Source of the DNA: Bacteroidota bacterium
GTDB lineage: Bacteria; Bacteroidota; Bacteroidia; Cytophagales; Microscillaceae
DNA length: 52,179 nt
Direction of reading: 5' to 3'
Assembly (NCBI GenBank): GCA_004292795.1
Contig: RDXI01000002.1
Location: 1 to 52,179, forward strand
Shown piece after piece: positions 7,896 to 16,431 of the stretch (position 1 is the first letter of the stretch; each line of letters opens with the position of its first letter). A program made the position numbers and the translations under genes. The notes under the pieces were generated by a model. The model searched no databases. It was not told where the DNA came from and saw only the letters and a list, made by a program, of their open reading frames with translations.

Positions 7896-8645
7896 TCACT
7901 TGGTTTGCCCCAATTTTTCCCTGATACGTGTTTCGCATAGTGCCAATACTTCCTCTGGCGTGAGTCCTGTGGGTTCTATTGGTTCTAAAACTTCCATCGA
8001 ACAGCGCACTCCCCAAGGTATGCACGAAAAACCACGCGGAGCTAACTGCCAAGAGCCATCAATACAAAGTGGCACAACCAACGCAGAGGGCATATTTTCT
8101 AACATTACCGCCAAACCTCTTAGCTTAAATTCACGCAAATTGCCATCTTTTGAACGCGAACCTTCAGGATAAATGAGGGCGGCATAACGCGCTTTTTCGG
8201 CTTTCTGCCCCATTTCGGCAATGGCTCGGCTTGCCTGCTCGCGGTCTTTGCGGTCAATCAAGGCATGATGCCCATTGCGCAAATGAAACGAAACCGTAGG
8301 CGCGTTGTAGGCAAGCTCTTTCTTGGCTACAAACTTCACATTGAATTGCCTGAAATACCAAAAAGCAAACGGTATATCGAACATACTTTGGTGATTGCTT
8401 ACCAATATCAAAGGGCGCGTATGCGGTATTTCGCAACGTTTGGGTATCAATCGCACCCTTGCCCCTGCTATGCGAAGTTGTTGAATCATCAACCACATAA
8501 GCGCGTGTATGGTACGTTGGCTTGCCTGATACCCAAACAAATAGGCGATACGCATAAAAATATCCCATAAACAGAGCGATAACAAAAAGATGACCATAAA
8601 AACAATGGTCGTTATCCAACTTAGGAACGTATGCAAAAACTTCAT
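7896..8645 (-). CDS. plsC: 1-acyl-sn-glycerol-3-phosphate acyltransferase
   Basis: 249 residues from the ATG at 8645, chosen because it places the membrane segment 'ITTIVFMVIFLLSLCLW' at the N-terminus as in other PlsC proteins. The catalytic HX4D is 'SNHQSMFD' (H85, D90), and the acceptor-binding motif 'YPEGSRSKDG' is near 159-168. 'FVAKKELAYNAP' lies between them. The enzyme acylates lysophosphatidic acid to phosphatidic acid at the inner membrane. It probably shares a transcript with the M28 peptidase 50 bp downstream. Confidence 0.9.
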   Translation of the reverse strand: MKFLHTFLSWITTIVFMVIFLLSLCLWDIFMRIAYLFGYQASQRTIHALMWLMIQQLRIAGARVRLIPKRCEIPHTRPLILVSNHQSMFDIPFAFWYFRQFNVKFVAKKELAYNAPTVSFHLRNGHHALIDRKDREQASRAIAEMGQKAEKARYAALIYPEGSRSKDGNLREFKLRGLAVMLENMPSALVVPLCIDGSWQLAPRGFSCIPWGVRCSMEVLEPIEPTGLTPEEVLALCETRIREKLGQTK

Positions 8646-8729
8646 ACAAAAAATGTATATTTTTGGTGCAATAATAGCCAAAATAGCGTAGTTTCCCAAA
8701 AAACGTAGCTTGCCTACAGTTTTCTTGCT

Positions 8730-8737
8730 TATTTTTG
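8730..8737 (+). promoter_or_regulatory. promoter: TTG at 8710 and TATTTTTG box
   Basis: TATTTTTG ends 4 nt before the ATG at 8742. A TTG at 8710-8712 with a 17-bp spacer can serve as the -33 element. It drives the small membrane protein and probably the glycosidase behind it. Confidence 0.6.
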
Positions 8738-8741
8738 TATC

Positions 8742-9239
8742 ATGGAAACTATCTATCGTCATACGCGCCAGGCAGAACCGTTCATGTGGTTTGTTTGGTG
8801 TATGGCTGTTGTTTGGGGAATTGCCTACAGTGCTATGCCTCAAACAAATTTCAAGTGGGTTTTTGCGTATTGGCTGTTGAGTGTATTTATCTTGGAAGTA
8901 ATACTTACTTATACAAAGCCGTTGGAATATGATTTTAAGGCGCATAACTCAGAAAAAATAAATACCATAATTTACTTGGCTTTATTTATATGTCCACGTG
9001 TAGCAAGTTTAGGTGCGGGTGTATTGAGTTTTAGTATTTTTAGCAAACTTATTGATATGCCAACCAAAGGCTCACAAGACTCCTTTTTTACTGGCATTTT
9101 TTCCCTTCTGATGGCAGAAATATGTATATACATAGCAAGTTTTCAATCCGAAATAGTGCGACAAAGCTATTTATTGCGTGTTCGTTATGTGTTGATTTTG
9201 TTGGTTTTTGGCGTATCTTTGTTCTTTCAAAAGATATAA
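8742..9239 (+). CDS. small integral membrane protein, unknown
   Basis: 165 residues with about four hydrophobic segments: 'FMWFVWCMAVVWGIAYS', 'FAYWLLSVFILEVILTY', 'IYLALFICPRVASLGAGVL' and 'YVLILLVFGVSLFF', plus a fifth possible one near 'IFSLLMAEICIYI'. No conserved motif is recognised. Its start is fixed by a promoter box 4 nt upstream, and its stop is 3 bp before the glycosidase start, so the two are likely one operon; the size would suit a membrane helper of unknown job. Confidence 0.65.
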   Translation: METIYRHTRQAEPFMWFVWCMAVVWGIAYSAMPQTNFKWVFAYWLLSVFILEVILTYTKPLEYDFKAHNSEKINTIIYLALFICPRVASLGAGVLSFSIFSKLIDMPTKGSQDSFFTGIFSLLMAEICIYIASFQSEIVRQSYLLRVRYVLILLVFGVSLFFQKI

Positions 9240-9242
9240 ACA

Positions 9243-11966
9243 ATGAGAAATTTTCTTTTATTTACAGCTTTCCTCCTTGCCTGCCTGCACGTAGGCAAGG
9301 CACAAAATATGCAACCTCTCTATCAAAGCGAAGCCTTTACCATTTATCCGAATAAAGTGGTGCAAGGCAAAAATGAGGCGACTATCCTCTCGCCTACGCA
9401 CATCAAATCTAACTACAAAAGCCCCGCCAATGCACAGTTTGCGCGTTTGGTGCTTTTCAAGTTTAGTATCAACGAAAAAGACAACGAAGCCCCAATAGGC
9501 GAAGACCACCGCATTTTTATCACAGACGATAGGCACGAGTCGCCCACGTGGAAGTTTGGCGAAAAAACAGGCGAGCCTACTATGGATATTGACATCAGTT
9601 CGCCCTTGCCTACCAACCACGAATTTACGTTTCGCGTTGATGTTTCACAAGTGTTGCAAGACTTTCAAACAAAGGGCTATTACCAAACCTTCAATGGCGA
9701 CCGCATAGCCAAGCAAGATTTTAAGGGCTTTTATATCGCGGGAAATGCGCAACCACTTTCTTGGGATTTTGTGAATTTGGATAGCAAAGGAATGAAACTC
9801 AAGCCTTCGAAAGACAATCCGAATATTTATGAAATAACTGTAAAACTCAACCCCTACAACGAAAATGACCGCGAAGGCAAGGAGTGGAAACCAACCCTCG
9901 ACCTTTCGAAAAAACCGCAATACAAATCGGAACAGCCAATAGTTGATGCTTTGTTTAACCTTTCTTTGGAGGAGGCACTGAAAAACATAGAAGCGGACAG
10001 CACCCTGCGCACAGGCGCGAAATGGGGTGGCGTTTGGACACGCGACATTAGCTATAGTATATATCTCGCCTTCGCGTATCACGAACCCGAAATAGCGAAA
10101 ATTAGCCTGATGAAAAAGGTAAAACGAAACCGCATCATTCAAGATACAGGTTCGGGTGGGGCGTATCCTGTTTCTTCGGATAGGGTAATTTGGGCAGTCG
10201 CGGCGTGGGAAATTTACAAGGTTACGGGAGATAAAAAGTGGCTCGAAACCACCTTCGAAATTGTGAAAAATACGCTGGAAGATGATTTGAAAAACCTGAA
10301 ATCTGAAACGGGTATGTATCGAGGCGAGTCGTCTTTTTTGGATTGGCGCGAACAAACCTATCCAAAATGGATGGACAACAAGGATATTTTTATGTCCGAA
10401 AACTTGGGTACAAATGTAGCACATTATCAGGCGCATATCGTCCTTTCAGAAATGGCGAAAACGCTTGGCAAACCTCATGGGGAATACACACAACGCGCTG
10501 AAAGCATCAAAAAAGGCATCAATGAGCAACTTTGGCAAGCCGACAAGGGCTATTATGCGCAATATTTGTATGGCAGAATTTTTATGCAAAAGTCGCCACG
10601 CTTCGAGGCTCTCGGCGAGGCTTTAGCGGTTTTGTTCAATGTGGCAGATGCAGGCAAGGCGCAAAGTATTTTGTCAAAATCGCCTCTGACTCCTTTTGGC
10701 GTAACGTGCATTTATCCGCAAATTCCGAATATTCCGCCCTATCACAACAACGCGGTTTGGCCCTTCGTGCAAGCCTATTGGAATCTTGCCTCCGCGAAGG
10801 CAGGCAATGAAAAAGCCTTGACGCATGGACTCGCCTCCATTTATCGTGCAGGGGCATTGTTCCTCACGAATTACGAAAATTTTGTAGCCGAAACAGGCGA
10901 TTATTTGGGTACAGAGATAAATTCAGACCGTATGCTATGGAGTATGGCGGGCAATTTAGCAATGGTGCATCGAGTTTTTATAGGCATGAATTTTGAAACC
11001 AACGGGATTCGTTTCTCGCCTACCGTTCCGCGTGTGTATGCAGGCAAGCGCGTTTTGAGCAACTTCAAATACAGGCAAGCTATTCTCGATATTACCGTAA
11101 CGGGCTTTGGCAAAAAGATAAAATCTTTCAAAGTAGATGGCAAGAAAAAAAGAGACTTCTTTTTTTCAGCAGATTTGGTAGGCAAGCACAACATCGAGAT
11201 AGAATTAGACAATGAAGGGTTTGACAAAGACACGATAAATTTGGTAAAGAACGAGTTTTCCTTGCCTACGCCCTCTGTAACACATACAAAAGACTTAGAT
11301 TATCTAAAAAAGGGTTATGTTTTTTCTTTCGTTCCTTCTATTTTTGCAGAAGAAGAAAATATGGCAATTTATGAAAATGGAAAATTTCTAATGTTGAATA
11401 CAGATGCCAAAGAAAATGAATATCCCACTATAAAGTTTGAAAAGCCTAAACCCTTGAAAGAATATAGCGCAATCGCTTTAGGAAAAAATAAAACAGAGTC
11501 ATTTATCTCTGAACCTATACAACACATTCCTCAAAATCAATCCCAACAAATCCAATTCGAAACGCTCTTGCCTGCCTCTCCCCTACTCTACACCAACTAC
11601 ACAGGCAAGGGCTTTGTAGAAATTTCTACGACTGAAAACAGAAGCCTCGAAATTCCTATCACAGTAGGCGAGGCAGGCAAGTATTATGTGCGCTTCCGCT
11701 ACTCCAATGGCAGTGGCGCGTGGAATACAGACAACGCTTGCGCTTTGCGAAGCCTTTATGTGAATGGCGATTATCGCGGGGCAATGGTTTTCCCACAACG
11801 AGGCACCAATGAATGGTCAGATTGGGGTTTTTCGAATGGTTATCAGGTAAGCCTGAAGGCAGGCGAGAATAAAATCCGCTTATCGTTTGAGGAATGGAAC
11901 AACAACATGAACGTGGACGTGAACCGCGCTATGCTGGATTATGTGGAAATTATTAAAATTGATTAA
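9243..11966 (+). CDS. secreted six-hairpin (alpha/alpha)6 glycoside hydrolase with C-terminal carbohydrate-binding module
   Basis: 907 residues with a Sec signal ('MRNFLLFTAFLLACLHVGKA'). The N-terminal third (about 25-220) is beta-rich. The catalytic part resembles the six-hairpin glycosidase superfamily: 'WGGVWTRDISYSIYLAF' near 264, 'SSFLDWREQTYPKWMD' near 366 and 'PPYHNNAVWPFVQAYWN' near 501, with acidic residues placed as in GDE/MGH1-like enzymes. The last about 110 residues form a CBM6/35-like beta-sandwich ('GKYYVRFRYSNGSGAWNTD' to 'RAMLDYVEIIKID'). Substrate cannot be assigned. The final 137 bp of the gene region are copied further downstream at 12440-12576. Confidence 0.82.
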   Translation: MRNFLLFTAFLLACLHVGKAQNMQPLYQSEAFTIYPNKVVQGKNEATILSPTHIKSNYKSPANAQFARLVLFKFSINEKDNEAPIGEDHRIFITDDRHESPTWKFGEKTGEPTMDIDISSPLPTNHEFTFRVDVSQVLQDFQTKGYYQTFNGDRIAKQDFKGFYIAGNAQPLSWDFVNLDSKGMKLKPSKDNPNIYEITVKLNPYNENDREGKEWKPTLDLSKKPQYKSEQPIVDALFNLSLEEALKNIEADSTLRTGAKWGGVWTRDISYSIYLAFAYHEPEIAKISLMKKVKRNRIIQDTGSGGAYPVSSDRVIWAVAAWEIYKVTGDKKWLETTFEIVKNTLEDDLKNLKSETGMYRGESSFLDWREQTYPKWMDNKDIFMSENLGTNVAHYQAHIVLSEMAKTLGKPHGEYTQRAESIKKGINEQLWQADKGYYAQYLYGRIFMQKSPRFEALGEALAVLFNVADAGKAQSILSKSPLTPFGVTCIYPQIPNIPPYHNNAVWPFVQAYWNLASAKAGNEKALTHGLASIYRAGALFLTNYENFVAETGDYLGTEINSDRMLWSMAGNLAMVHRVFIGMNFETNGIRFSPTVPRVYAGKRVLSNFKYRQAILDITVTGFGKKIKSFKVDGKKKRDFFFSADLVGKHNIEIELDNEGFDKDTINLVKNEFSLPTPSVTHTKDLDYLKKGYVFSFVPSIFAEEENMAIYENGKFLMLNTDAKENEYPTIKFEKPKPLKEYSAIALGKNKTESFISEPIQHIPQNQSQQIQFETLLPASPLLYTNYTGKGFVEISTTENRSLEIPITVGEAGKYYVRFRYSNGSGAWNTDNACALRSLYVNGDYRGAMVFPQRGTNEWSDWGFSNGYQVSLKAGENKIRLSFEEWNNNMNVDVNRAMLDYVEIIKID

Positions 11967-11969
11967 AAC
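11833..11969 (+). repeat. direct repeat, copy A (3' end of the glycosidase gene)
   Basis: 137 bp covering the last 44 codons and the stop of the glycosidase. It matches 12440-12576 with about 15 mismatches and no gaps (about 89% identity), by hand alignment. The repeats bracket the Imm51-like gene. Confidence 0.88.
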
Positions 11970-11990
11970 CAAAAATATTTAGAAGAGTAT

Positions 11991-12404
11991 ATGATTGATT
12001 TTCAAAATTTACGCTTGGAAACTGTAAAAATCCCCAAAAATATAGCCTCTATTTTGGAAGAAGATGGCTATTGGGAAGAGTTTGACGCATTTGACCCATT
12101 CTCGATAATGATAAATACTATAGAGAGAAATGGAAAAGATGCTATGCTTTTTACCTTTGAATTTCACCCGCATGAGGTGGAAGAACTGAACGAGAAATTA
12201 GAAGCGAAAGGATACGAAACTTTTGGCTATGATTGGGCGGAGTATTTGCTTGCTATGCTTCAAAAGAAGAAAGTGCTATTTCTTGATGAAATATCAGAAG
12301 ACAGCGAAGGGGCTACTTGTGTGCTGAATGCCTACAATCCGATAGATTTTATCAATTTATTGAAAAATATATCAGAAATCATACGAGATTTATACAATAG
12401 TTGA
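11991..12404 (+). CDS. Imm51-like immunity-family protein (tentative)
   Basis: 137 residues, acidic and cytosolic, starting at ATG 24 bp behind the glycosidase. The middle 'LNEKLEAKGYETFGYDWAEY' and the later 'DEISEDSEGATCVLNAYN' follow the pattern I know from Imm51-type immunity proteins (GYEGNGYDW..., then an acidic strand and a last helix), but the match is from memory and weak in places. If correct it would be an orphan: no toxin gene is seen. It lies inside a segment flanked by a duplicated 137-bp end of the glycosidase gene, a typical footprint of recombination or duplication. Confidence 0.6.
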   Translation: MIDFQNLRLETVKIPKNIASILEEDGYWEEFDAFDPFSIMINTIERNGKDAMLFTFEFHPHEVEELNEKLEAKGYETFGYDWAEYLLAMLQKKKVLFLDEISEDSEGATCVLNAYNPIDFINLLKNISEIIRDLYNS

Positions 12405-12420
12405 AGCTATTTACGCGCTT

Positions 12421-12573
12421 ATGATGTTTCTTGTTTTTCCGAATGGTTATTGGATAAGCCTCAAAGCAGGCGAGAATAAAATCTGCTTATCGTTTGAGGA
12501 GTGGAACAACAACATGAACGTGGACGTGAACCGCGCTATGTTGGATTATTTGGAAGTGATAAGAATAGATTGA
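12421..12573 (+). pseudogene. duplicated 3' remnant of the glycosidase gene
   Basis: A 50-codon open frame from ATG 12421 to TGA 12571-12573. From about residue 7 it copies the glycosidase C-terminus ('AGENKICLSFEEWNNNMNVD', 'RAMLDYLEVIRID') in the same frame. Substitutions include a Cys for Arg and a changed stop codon. Alone it lacks most of the carbohydrate-binding module, so it is probably a relic, though it might still be translated. Confidence 0.8.
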
Positions 12574-12576
12574 AAC
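12440..12576 (+). repeat. direct repeat, copy B (glycosidase 3' remnant)
   Basis: Second copy of the 137-bp segment at 11833-11969, same orientation. The start-to-start distance is 607 bp, and the Imm51-like gene fills the gap. Confidence 0.88.
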
Positions 12577-12610
12577 AAAAAAAACATAGCGTAAGGCTAT
12601 GTTTTTTTTT
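12577..12610. terminator. bidirectional terminator
   Basis: AAAAAAAACATAGC / GCTATGTTTTTTTT with a 5-nt loop. It ends both the glycosidase region (+) and the precursor-like gene (-). Confidence 0.85.
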
Positions 12611-12625
12611 ATATTATACAGAAAA

Positions 12626-13177
12626 TTATCTGCCCCCTACGCGGAAACTTTGAGAACGGCACTTGGGACCGCCTCCGCCACGCTTGCGCCCTACGTGAGG
12701 TCCGCGTCCACGACTGCCCCCTACGACAGCATCGAGTTCGGCTTCGCTCAATTCCTCATCAGCAAGTTGCAAAGGTGGCACGAGCAAGTGAATTTCGTTG
12801 GCTTTGTTTTCGTGGAAGTACATACGGAAGTTGTCAGGCACAAAAAAGTCAGGAAGTTCGTTAGAGAGCGTGCCTTTGGGGTCTGCGATAAGCAATTTTT
12901 TGAAGCTATCACTTTCGATTGCCTTGTCCAAAATGCGCTCTACCGCGTCTTCGAGTTGGTCGCTGAAAACCGTTTGTTCAGCAGGCAAGAGTATTACGTG
13001 CAATTCTTGAGCTGTATTTTCGTGCAAGAAAATCTTGGCATCAGCAGGTAGTTGCAATTCAGGAAATTCTTTCTCCAATACGGTGCGGGGGTTCGCCATA
13101 AACGAATTGCGGAACGCCACGTCAGTCGTGAGTTTAGAGAGATTTCCTATTTTCTCAAGCAGGTCTTGTTGCTTCAT
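12626..13177 (-). CDS. RiPP-precursor-like protein with tandem nitrile-hydratase-type leader and GG site
   Basis: 183 residues. Two homologous 45-residue units lie at about 21-65 and 91-135, aligned by 'FRNSFMANPRTVLEKEFPEL'/'FKKLLIADPKGTLSNELPDF' and 'FLHENTAQELHVILLP'/'FHENKANEIHLLVPP'. Each resembles the nitrile-hydratase-alpha-like leader (NHLP) of proteusin-type precursors. A helical acidic stretch 'LADEELSEAELDAVVGG' (138-154) ends in the double-glycine site used by C39 proteases. The remaining 29 residues are basic and Gly/Arg-rich ('SRGRGPHVGRKRGGGG', one Cys at 173). No modification enzyme, protease or exporter gene is nearby, so it is an orphan. A non-RiPP role for the NHLP fold cannot be excluded. 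Confidence 0.75.
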   Translation of the reverse strand: MKQQDLLEKIGNLSKLTTDVAFRNSFMANPRTVLEKEFPELQLPADAKIFLHENTAQELHVILLPAEQTVFSDQLEDAVERILDKAIESDSFKKLLIADPKGTLSNELPDFFVPDNFRMYFHENKANEIHLLVPPLQLADEELSEAELDAVVGGSRGRGPHVGRKRGGGGPKCRSQSFRVGGR

Positions 13178-13281
13178 AATCTTAAAGAATTAAAAAAGGG
13201 TTCTAAAATACAGGTATTCGAATTTACGCAAGTATATAAAAAAAGTTGTAGTATTCCTCATATTTTTCCTGCTTTTGTGTG

Positions 13282-13289
13282 TAATTTTG
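13282..13289 (+). promoter_or_regulatory. -7 box (TAATTTTG) upstream of Sua5
   Basis: Exact TAnnTTTG match 18 nt before the Sua5 ATG at 13308. Confidence 0.5.
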
Positions 13290-13307
13290 CCTTTATTTTC
13301 TTGCTAA

Positions 13308-14303
13308 ATGCTCACTACCAAACATATATCTGATGTTACCCTTGCCCAAATGCTATTGGCGAGAGGCGAGTTAGTGGCTATTCCCACCGAAACAGTCTAT
13401 GGGCTTGCCGCCAATGCCCTGAATGCAGAAGCTGTAGCAAGGATTTTCGAGGTCAAAAACCGCCCTACCTTCGACCCGCTCATTGTGCATACCTATTCTA
13501 TAGAAGCCTTAGAACGACACGCACATTCCATTCCTGCCGAAGCCTACAAGTTAGCCGAAGCCTTTATGCCCGGTTCGCTTACGTTGCTTTTGCCCAAACG
13601 CGCCCATATTCCCGACATCGTTACGGCAGGCTTGCCTACAGTGGGCTTGCGTATTCCGAACCATGCTTTAGCCTTAGAGCTTTTGCATGGCATAGATTTT
13701 CCGCTTGCCGCGCCAAGTGCCAACCCGTTTGGCTACATCAGCCCCACGACTGCCCAGCACGTCAGGGCGCAATTAGGCGAGGCTATTCCGTTGGTGCTTG
13801 ATGGTGGCGCGTGTGTGGTGGGCGTTGAGTCCACGATTGTAGGTTTTCCTGAAGGCGAGCCGACCATTATGCGTTTTGGCGGAATTTCTGTGGAGGCTAT
13901 CGAGAAGGTGTTGGGTAGGCAAGTCAAGACTATGACGCACTCCAGCTCAAACCCTGCCGCGCCTGGTATGTTGGCGAGTCATTACGCCCCACGAAAACCG
14001 TTTTATGTTACATCAACGGGCAACTTGCCTACTTTTTTGCAAAAATTCTTAGCGCAATACGCGCCTGAAAGAATAGGTGTTTTGGCACTTCGAGGAGGCT
14101 TGCCTGCCTTGCCTACCGACTGCCAAGTGCTACTCTCGACAGAGGGCAACCTGAACGAAGCGGCACAAAAACTTTTTGGGGCTATGCGCCAATTAGATGC
14201 GTTGGACGTGGACGTTATCATAGCCGAATATGTCCCCCAAGAAGGACTCGGCAGGGCTATCAATGACCGCCTGAAAAGGGCTTCGCTGACGCTTGAAACG
14301 TAA
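13308..14303 (+). CDS. L-threonylcarbamoyladenylate synthase, two-domain Sua5 type
   Basis: 331 residues: an N-terminal YrdC domain (about 1-200) followed by the Sua5 domain, so longer than TsaC. 'AIPTETVYGLAANALN', 'IFEVKNRPTFDPLIVH', 'MPGSLTLLLPKR', 'GLRIPNH' and 'AAPSANPFGYISPT' are the YrdC nucleotide- and RNA-binding motifs. 'PGMLASHYAPRKP' marks the linker to the Sua5 domain. It makes threonylcarbamoyl-AMP from Thr, bicarbonate and ATP for t6A37 in ANN-decoding tRNAs. It is transcribed divergently from the precursor-like gene. Confidence 0.93.
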   Translation: MLTTKHISDVTLAQMLLARGELVAIPTETVYGLAANALNAEAVARIFEVKNRPTFDPLIVHTYSIEALERHAHSIPAEAYKLAEAFMPGSLTLLLPKRAHIPDIVTAGLPTVGLRIPNHALALELLHGIDFPLAAPSANPFGYISPTTAQHVRAQLGEAIPLVLDGGACVVGVESTIVGFPEGEPTIMRFGGISVEAIEKVLGRQVKTMTHSSSNPAAPGMLASHYAPRKPFYVTSTGNLPTFLQKFLAQYAPERIGVLALRGGLPALPTDCQVLLSTEGNLNEAAQKLFGAMRQLDALDVDVIIAEYVPQEGLGRAINDRLKRASLTLET

Positions 14304-14462
14304 GTTTTTGGTTTTCAAGGATTTATATGGATTATTACGTTTGGTATCCTTACCAAACAAGCTATAATAAAATAAAGAAGATGCAATTTGTTTTATAGCA
14401 CAAATTTTGATTATTCAAAAAAAAGCCATAACTTCGCTTATCAACCAATATTGCATAAGAGC

Positions 14463-14960
14463 ATGAAAGATGTCATTAGAATAGAACCTGCAGAGGGACA
14501 AGTATCTGTATGGGATTTTCCGCGCCCTCCGTTGGTGGAGGACATCACGCACCACATTCGAGTTTATTACAAAGGATTGTTGATTGCAGACAGTACACAA
14601 ACCAAACGAGTATTGGAAAAGGCACACCCGCCTTGCTACTATATCCCTATGTCCGATATACAAATGCACTACCTCAAGCCCAACAATGAAATTTCTTTCT
14701 GCGAGTACAAAGGCAAGGCAAGCTATTTCAATGTAGAAATTGGTGAGGACGTATTGCAAGACATAGCTTGGACATACCTCAAACCTACCTCCAAATACAC
14801 ACAACTTACAGGCTATATTGCTTTTTTTGCAGGTAAGGGCTGTGATTGTTATGTGCATGATGAGCTTGCCTCCCCACAACCCAGCGAGTTTTTCGGTGGG
14901 TGGATTACGTCTGATATTGTGGGACCCTTCAAAGGCGAAGAAGGTACGTGGGATTGGTAG
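14463..14960 (+). CDS. DUF427-family protein
   Basis: 165 residues from the ATG at 14463; the longer upstream frame is rejected because DUF427 proteins start shortly before the 'RIEPAEGQVSVWDFPRPP' block. 'VYYKGLLIADSTQTKRVLE', 'PPCYYIPMSDIQM', 'EYKGKASYFNVEIGE' and the late 'YIAFFAGKGCDCYVHDEL' are the usual conserved stretches of this small beta-rich domain. The biochemical role of the family is unknown. It converges on the TetR gene with only 3 bp between the stops. Confidence 0.85.
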   Translation: MKDVIRIEPAEGQVSVWDFPRPPLVEDITHHIRVYYKGLLIADSTQTKRVLEKAHPPCYYIPMSDIQMHYLKPNNEISFCEYKGKASYFNVEIGEDVLQDIAWTYLKPTSKYTQLTGYIAFFAGKGCDCYVHDELASPQPSEFFGGWITSDIVGPFKGEEGTWDW

Positions 14961-14963
14961 TGT

Positions 14964-15602
14964 TTAGGTTGTTTTCAATGACCTTTCGAGCAAATCAAAA
15001 TAAGTACGAAAAAGGTCGTCAGGTTTGATTTTGTAATGATAGGCTATGATGCTCATTTTGCGCTGTATCACTTGCAACAACCCCGTGATTTGACTCCAAA
15101 GTACAAAGGCGGTTTCGACTTCGTTTACTTCAGGCGAGATGCTTCCGTCTGCCTTGCCTTTTTGGATAGCGTGGACAAGCACGCCTATGACAGCGTTTCC
15201 GCCCTCCAATGATTCGACTTGGCTGGGTTCGCGCTTGCGTGAGTTGAAAAGGTCATTTTGGTAATAGAGAATAGCGTCAAAATGCCCTTTGTGTTCGTTG
15301 GAGAAACGAATGTAGGCTTCTGATATGGCTTTTACGTTCTGATAGCCCGTTTCGGAGGCGAGGGCAGACTCTTTCAGCTTTTTTTTCAAAATGATAAATC
15401 CGCGTAAGATAATAGTTCTATAGAGTTCGTCCTTGCTTTTGAAGTACAAATATACAGTTCCTTTACTCAATTCTGCCATTTGAGCTATTTCGTCCATAGA
15501 GGTATTTTCTATGCCTTGTTTAAAAAAAATAGCCTCTGCCGCATTGATGATTGCCTCTCTTCGTAGGATTTTTTCGCGTTCTTTACGTTCTACAACGCCC
15601 AT
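14964..15602 (-). CDS. TetR-family transcriptional regulator
   Basis: 212 residues. The N-terminal helix-turn-helix is typical: 'REAIINAAEAIFFKQGIENT' then 'MDEIAQMAELSKGTVYLYFK' (about 17-56). The ligand-binding part has 'YIRFSNEHKGHFDAILYY' and 'AFVLWSQITGLLQVIQR', as in regulators of lipid or drug-efflux genes. Its target is not clear: the nearest genes are DUF427 (convergent) and the Thg1 gene (same strand, upstream). Confidence 0.88.
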   Translation of the reverse strand: MGVVERKEREKILRREAIINAAEAIFFKQGIENTSMDEIAQMAELSKGTVYLYFKSKDELYRTIILRGFIILKKKLKESALASETGYQNVKAISEAYIRFSNEHKGHFDAILYYQNDLFNSRKREPSQVESLEGGNAVIGVLVHAIQKGKADGSISPEVNEVETAFVLWSQITGLLQVIQRKMSIIAYHYKIKPDDLFRTYFDLLERSLKTT

Positions 15603-15660
15603 GATATTCTAAAATTTGTTGCAAGTTGCTAAAAATTCTTGTAAAATCAAAACAGTTTAT

Positions 15661-16431
15661 TTACACAAGTAACGCACTTTGCAACAAATTCAATATAAAC
15701 GCATCGAAGGTTTCTTTCATAGGCAAGTCTTGCTCTACTTTTATTCTGCGCCTATGTGCCACATTGATTTCTTGTGTTTTGGGGTTAATGCCTTCTTTGG
15801 TGTAGTTTTCCCAATACAACCCAACTCCGCGTTTTTGCCAATTTGGGACATTATTAAAGTTGATGCCACGCTGAAAAAGGAGTTCGTTTTTGTCTGCAAT
15901 GCTCAATCCTTCTATCATTTGTGTAGCTTTTCTTGCGTCCTTGCCTTCTTCGCGCAGTTTCCAATAACAATAAGCGTTGAGGGCGTTTCGGTGTGCGTCT
16001 TCGTTGCGCCAACGAAAATAATCGATAACCAAACCAACAGTAGGCAATTCGCAAATACGGCAATCGAAGCAGGCTATATCGCCCAAAAGTAGCGAGAACT
16101 TGGCACTTGCCTCGCCTGCCAACACAGAATTATATTTGCGGGTTTTGCGCCCAAAGGTATTCTCGGCAGGGTGAAAGAGCAGAGAGATTTCGTCACTTTC
16201 TGTATAGCCAAAAATGACATGAAAGCCACAATTCATCAAATGTTGTACGGTTTCGAGCATCATATCTCGGAAGCGTGCATCAAAAGGAGCTTCGAACTTA
16301 TGCGTTTCTTTGGTAAGGCGCGTAAAGTTTCGCCCATCTATGCGTGCCACCATGTACATTTCGGGCAATACACACAAATCGTGAGCGGTTTCGAATACAC
16401 GCATTTTTTGGTCTAATTCATCAAATTTCAT
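15661..16431 (-). CDS. Thg1-like protein (3'-5' RNA polymerase / tRNA-His guanylyltransferase family)
   Basis: 256 residues. 'YMVARIDGRNFTRLTK' (metal-binding Asp32) and 'HVIFGYTESDEISLLFH' (Asp80, Glu81) are the palm motifs of the Thg1 superfamily, and 'GRKTRKYNSVLAGEASAKF' follows as usual. 'AYFRWRNEDAHRNALNAYCY'-type helices ('IDYFRWRNEDAHRNALNAYC') complete the family core. Bacterial Thg1-like proteins add nucleotides in the 3'-to-5' direction and can repair 5'-truncated tRNAs. The start overlaps the stop of the kinase-like gene upstream by 11 nt, so both proteins probably act together on RNA 5' ends. Confidence 0.9.
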   Translation of the reverse strand: MKFDELDQKMRVFETAHDLCVLPEMYMVARIDGRNFTRLTKETHKFEAPFDARFRDMMLETVQHLMNCGFHVIFGYTESDEISLLFHPAENTFGRKTRKYNSVLAGEASAKFSLLLGDIACFDCRICELPTVGLVIDYFRWRNEDAHRNALNAYCYWKLREEGKDARKATQMIEGLSIADKNELLFQRGINFNNVPNWQKRGVGLYWENYTKEGINPKTQEINVAHRRRIKVEQDLPMKETFDAFILNLLQSALLV

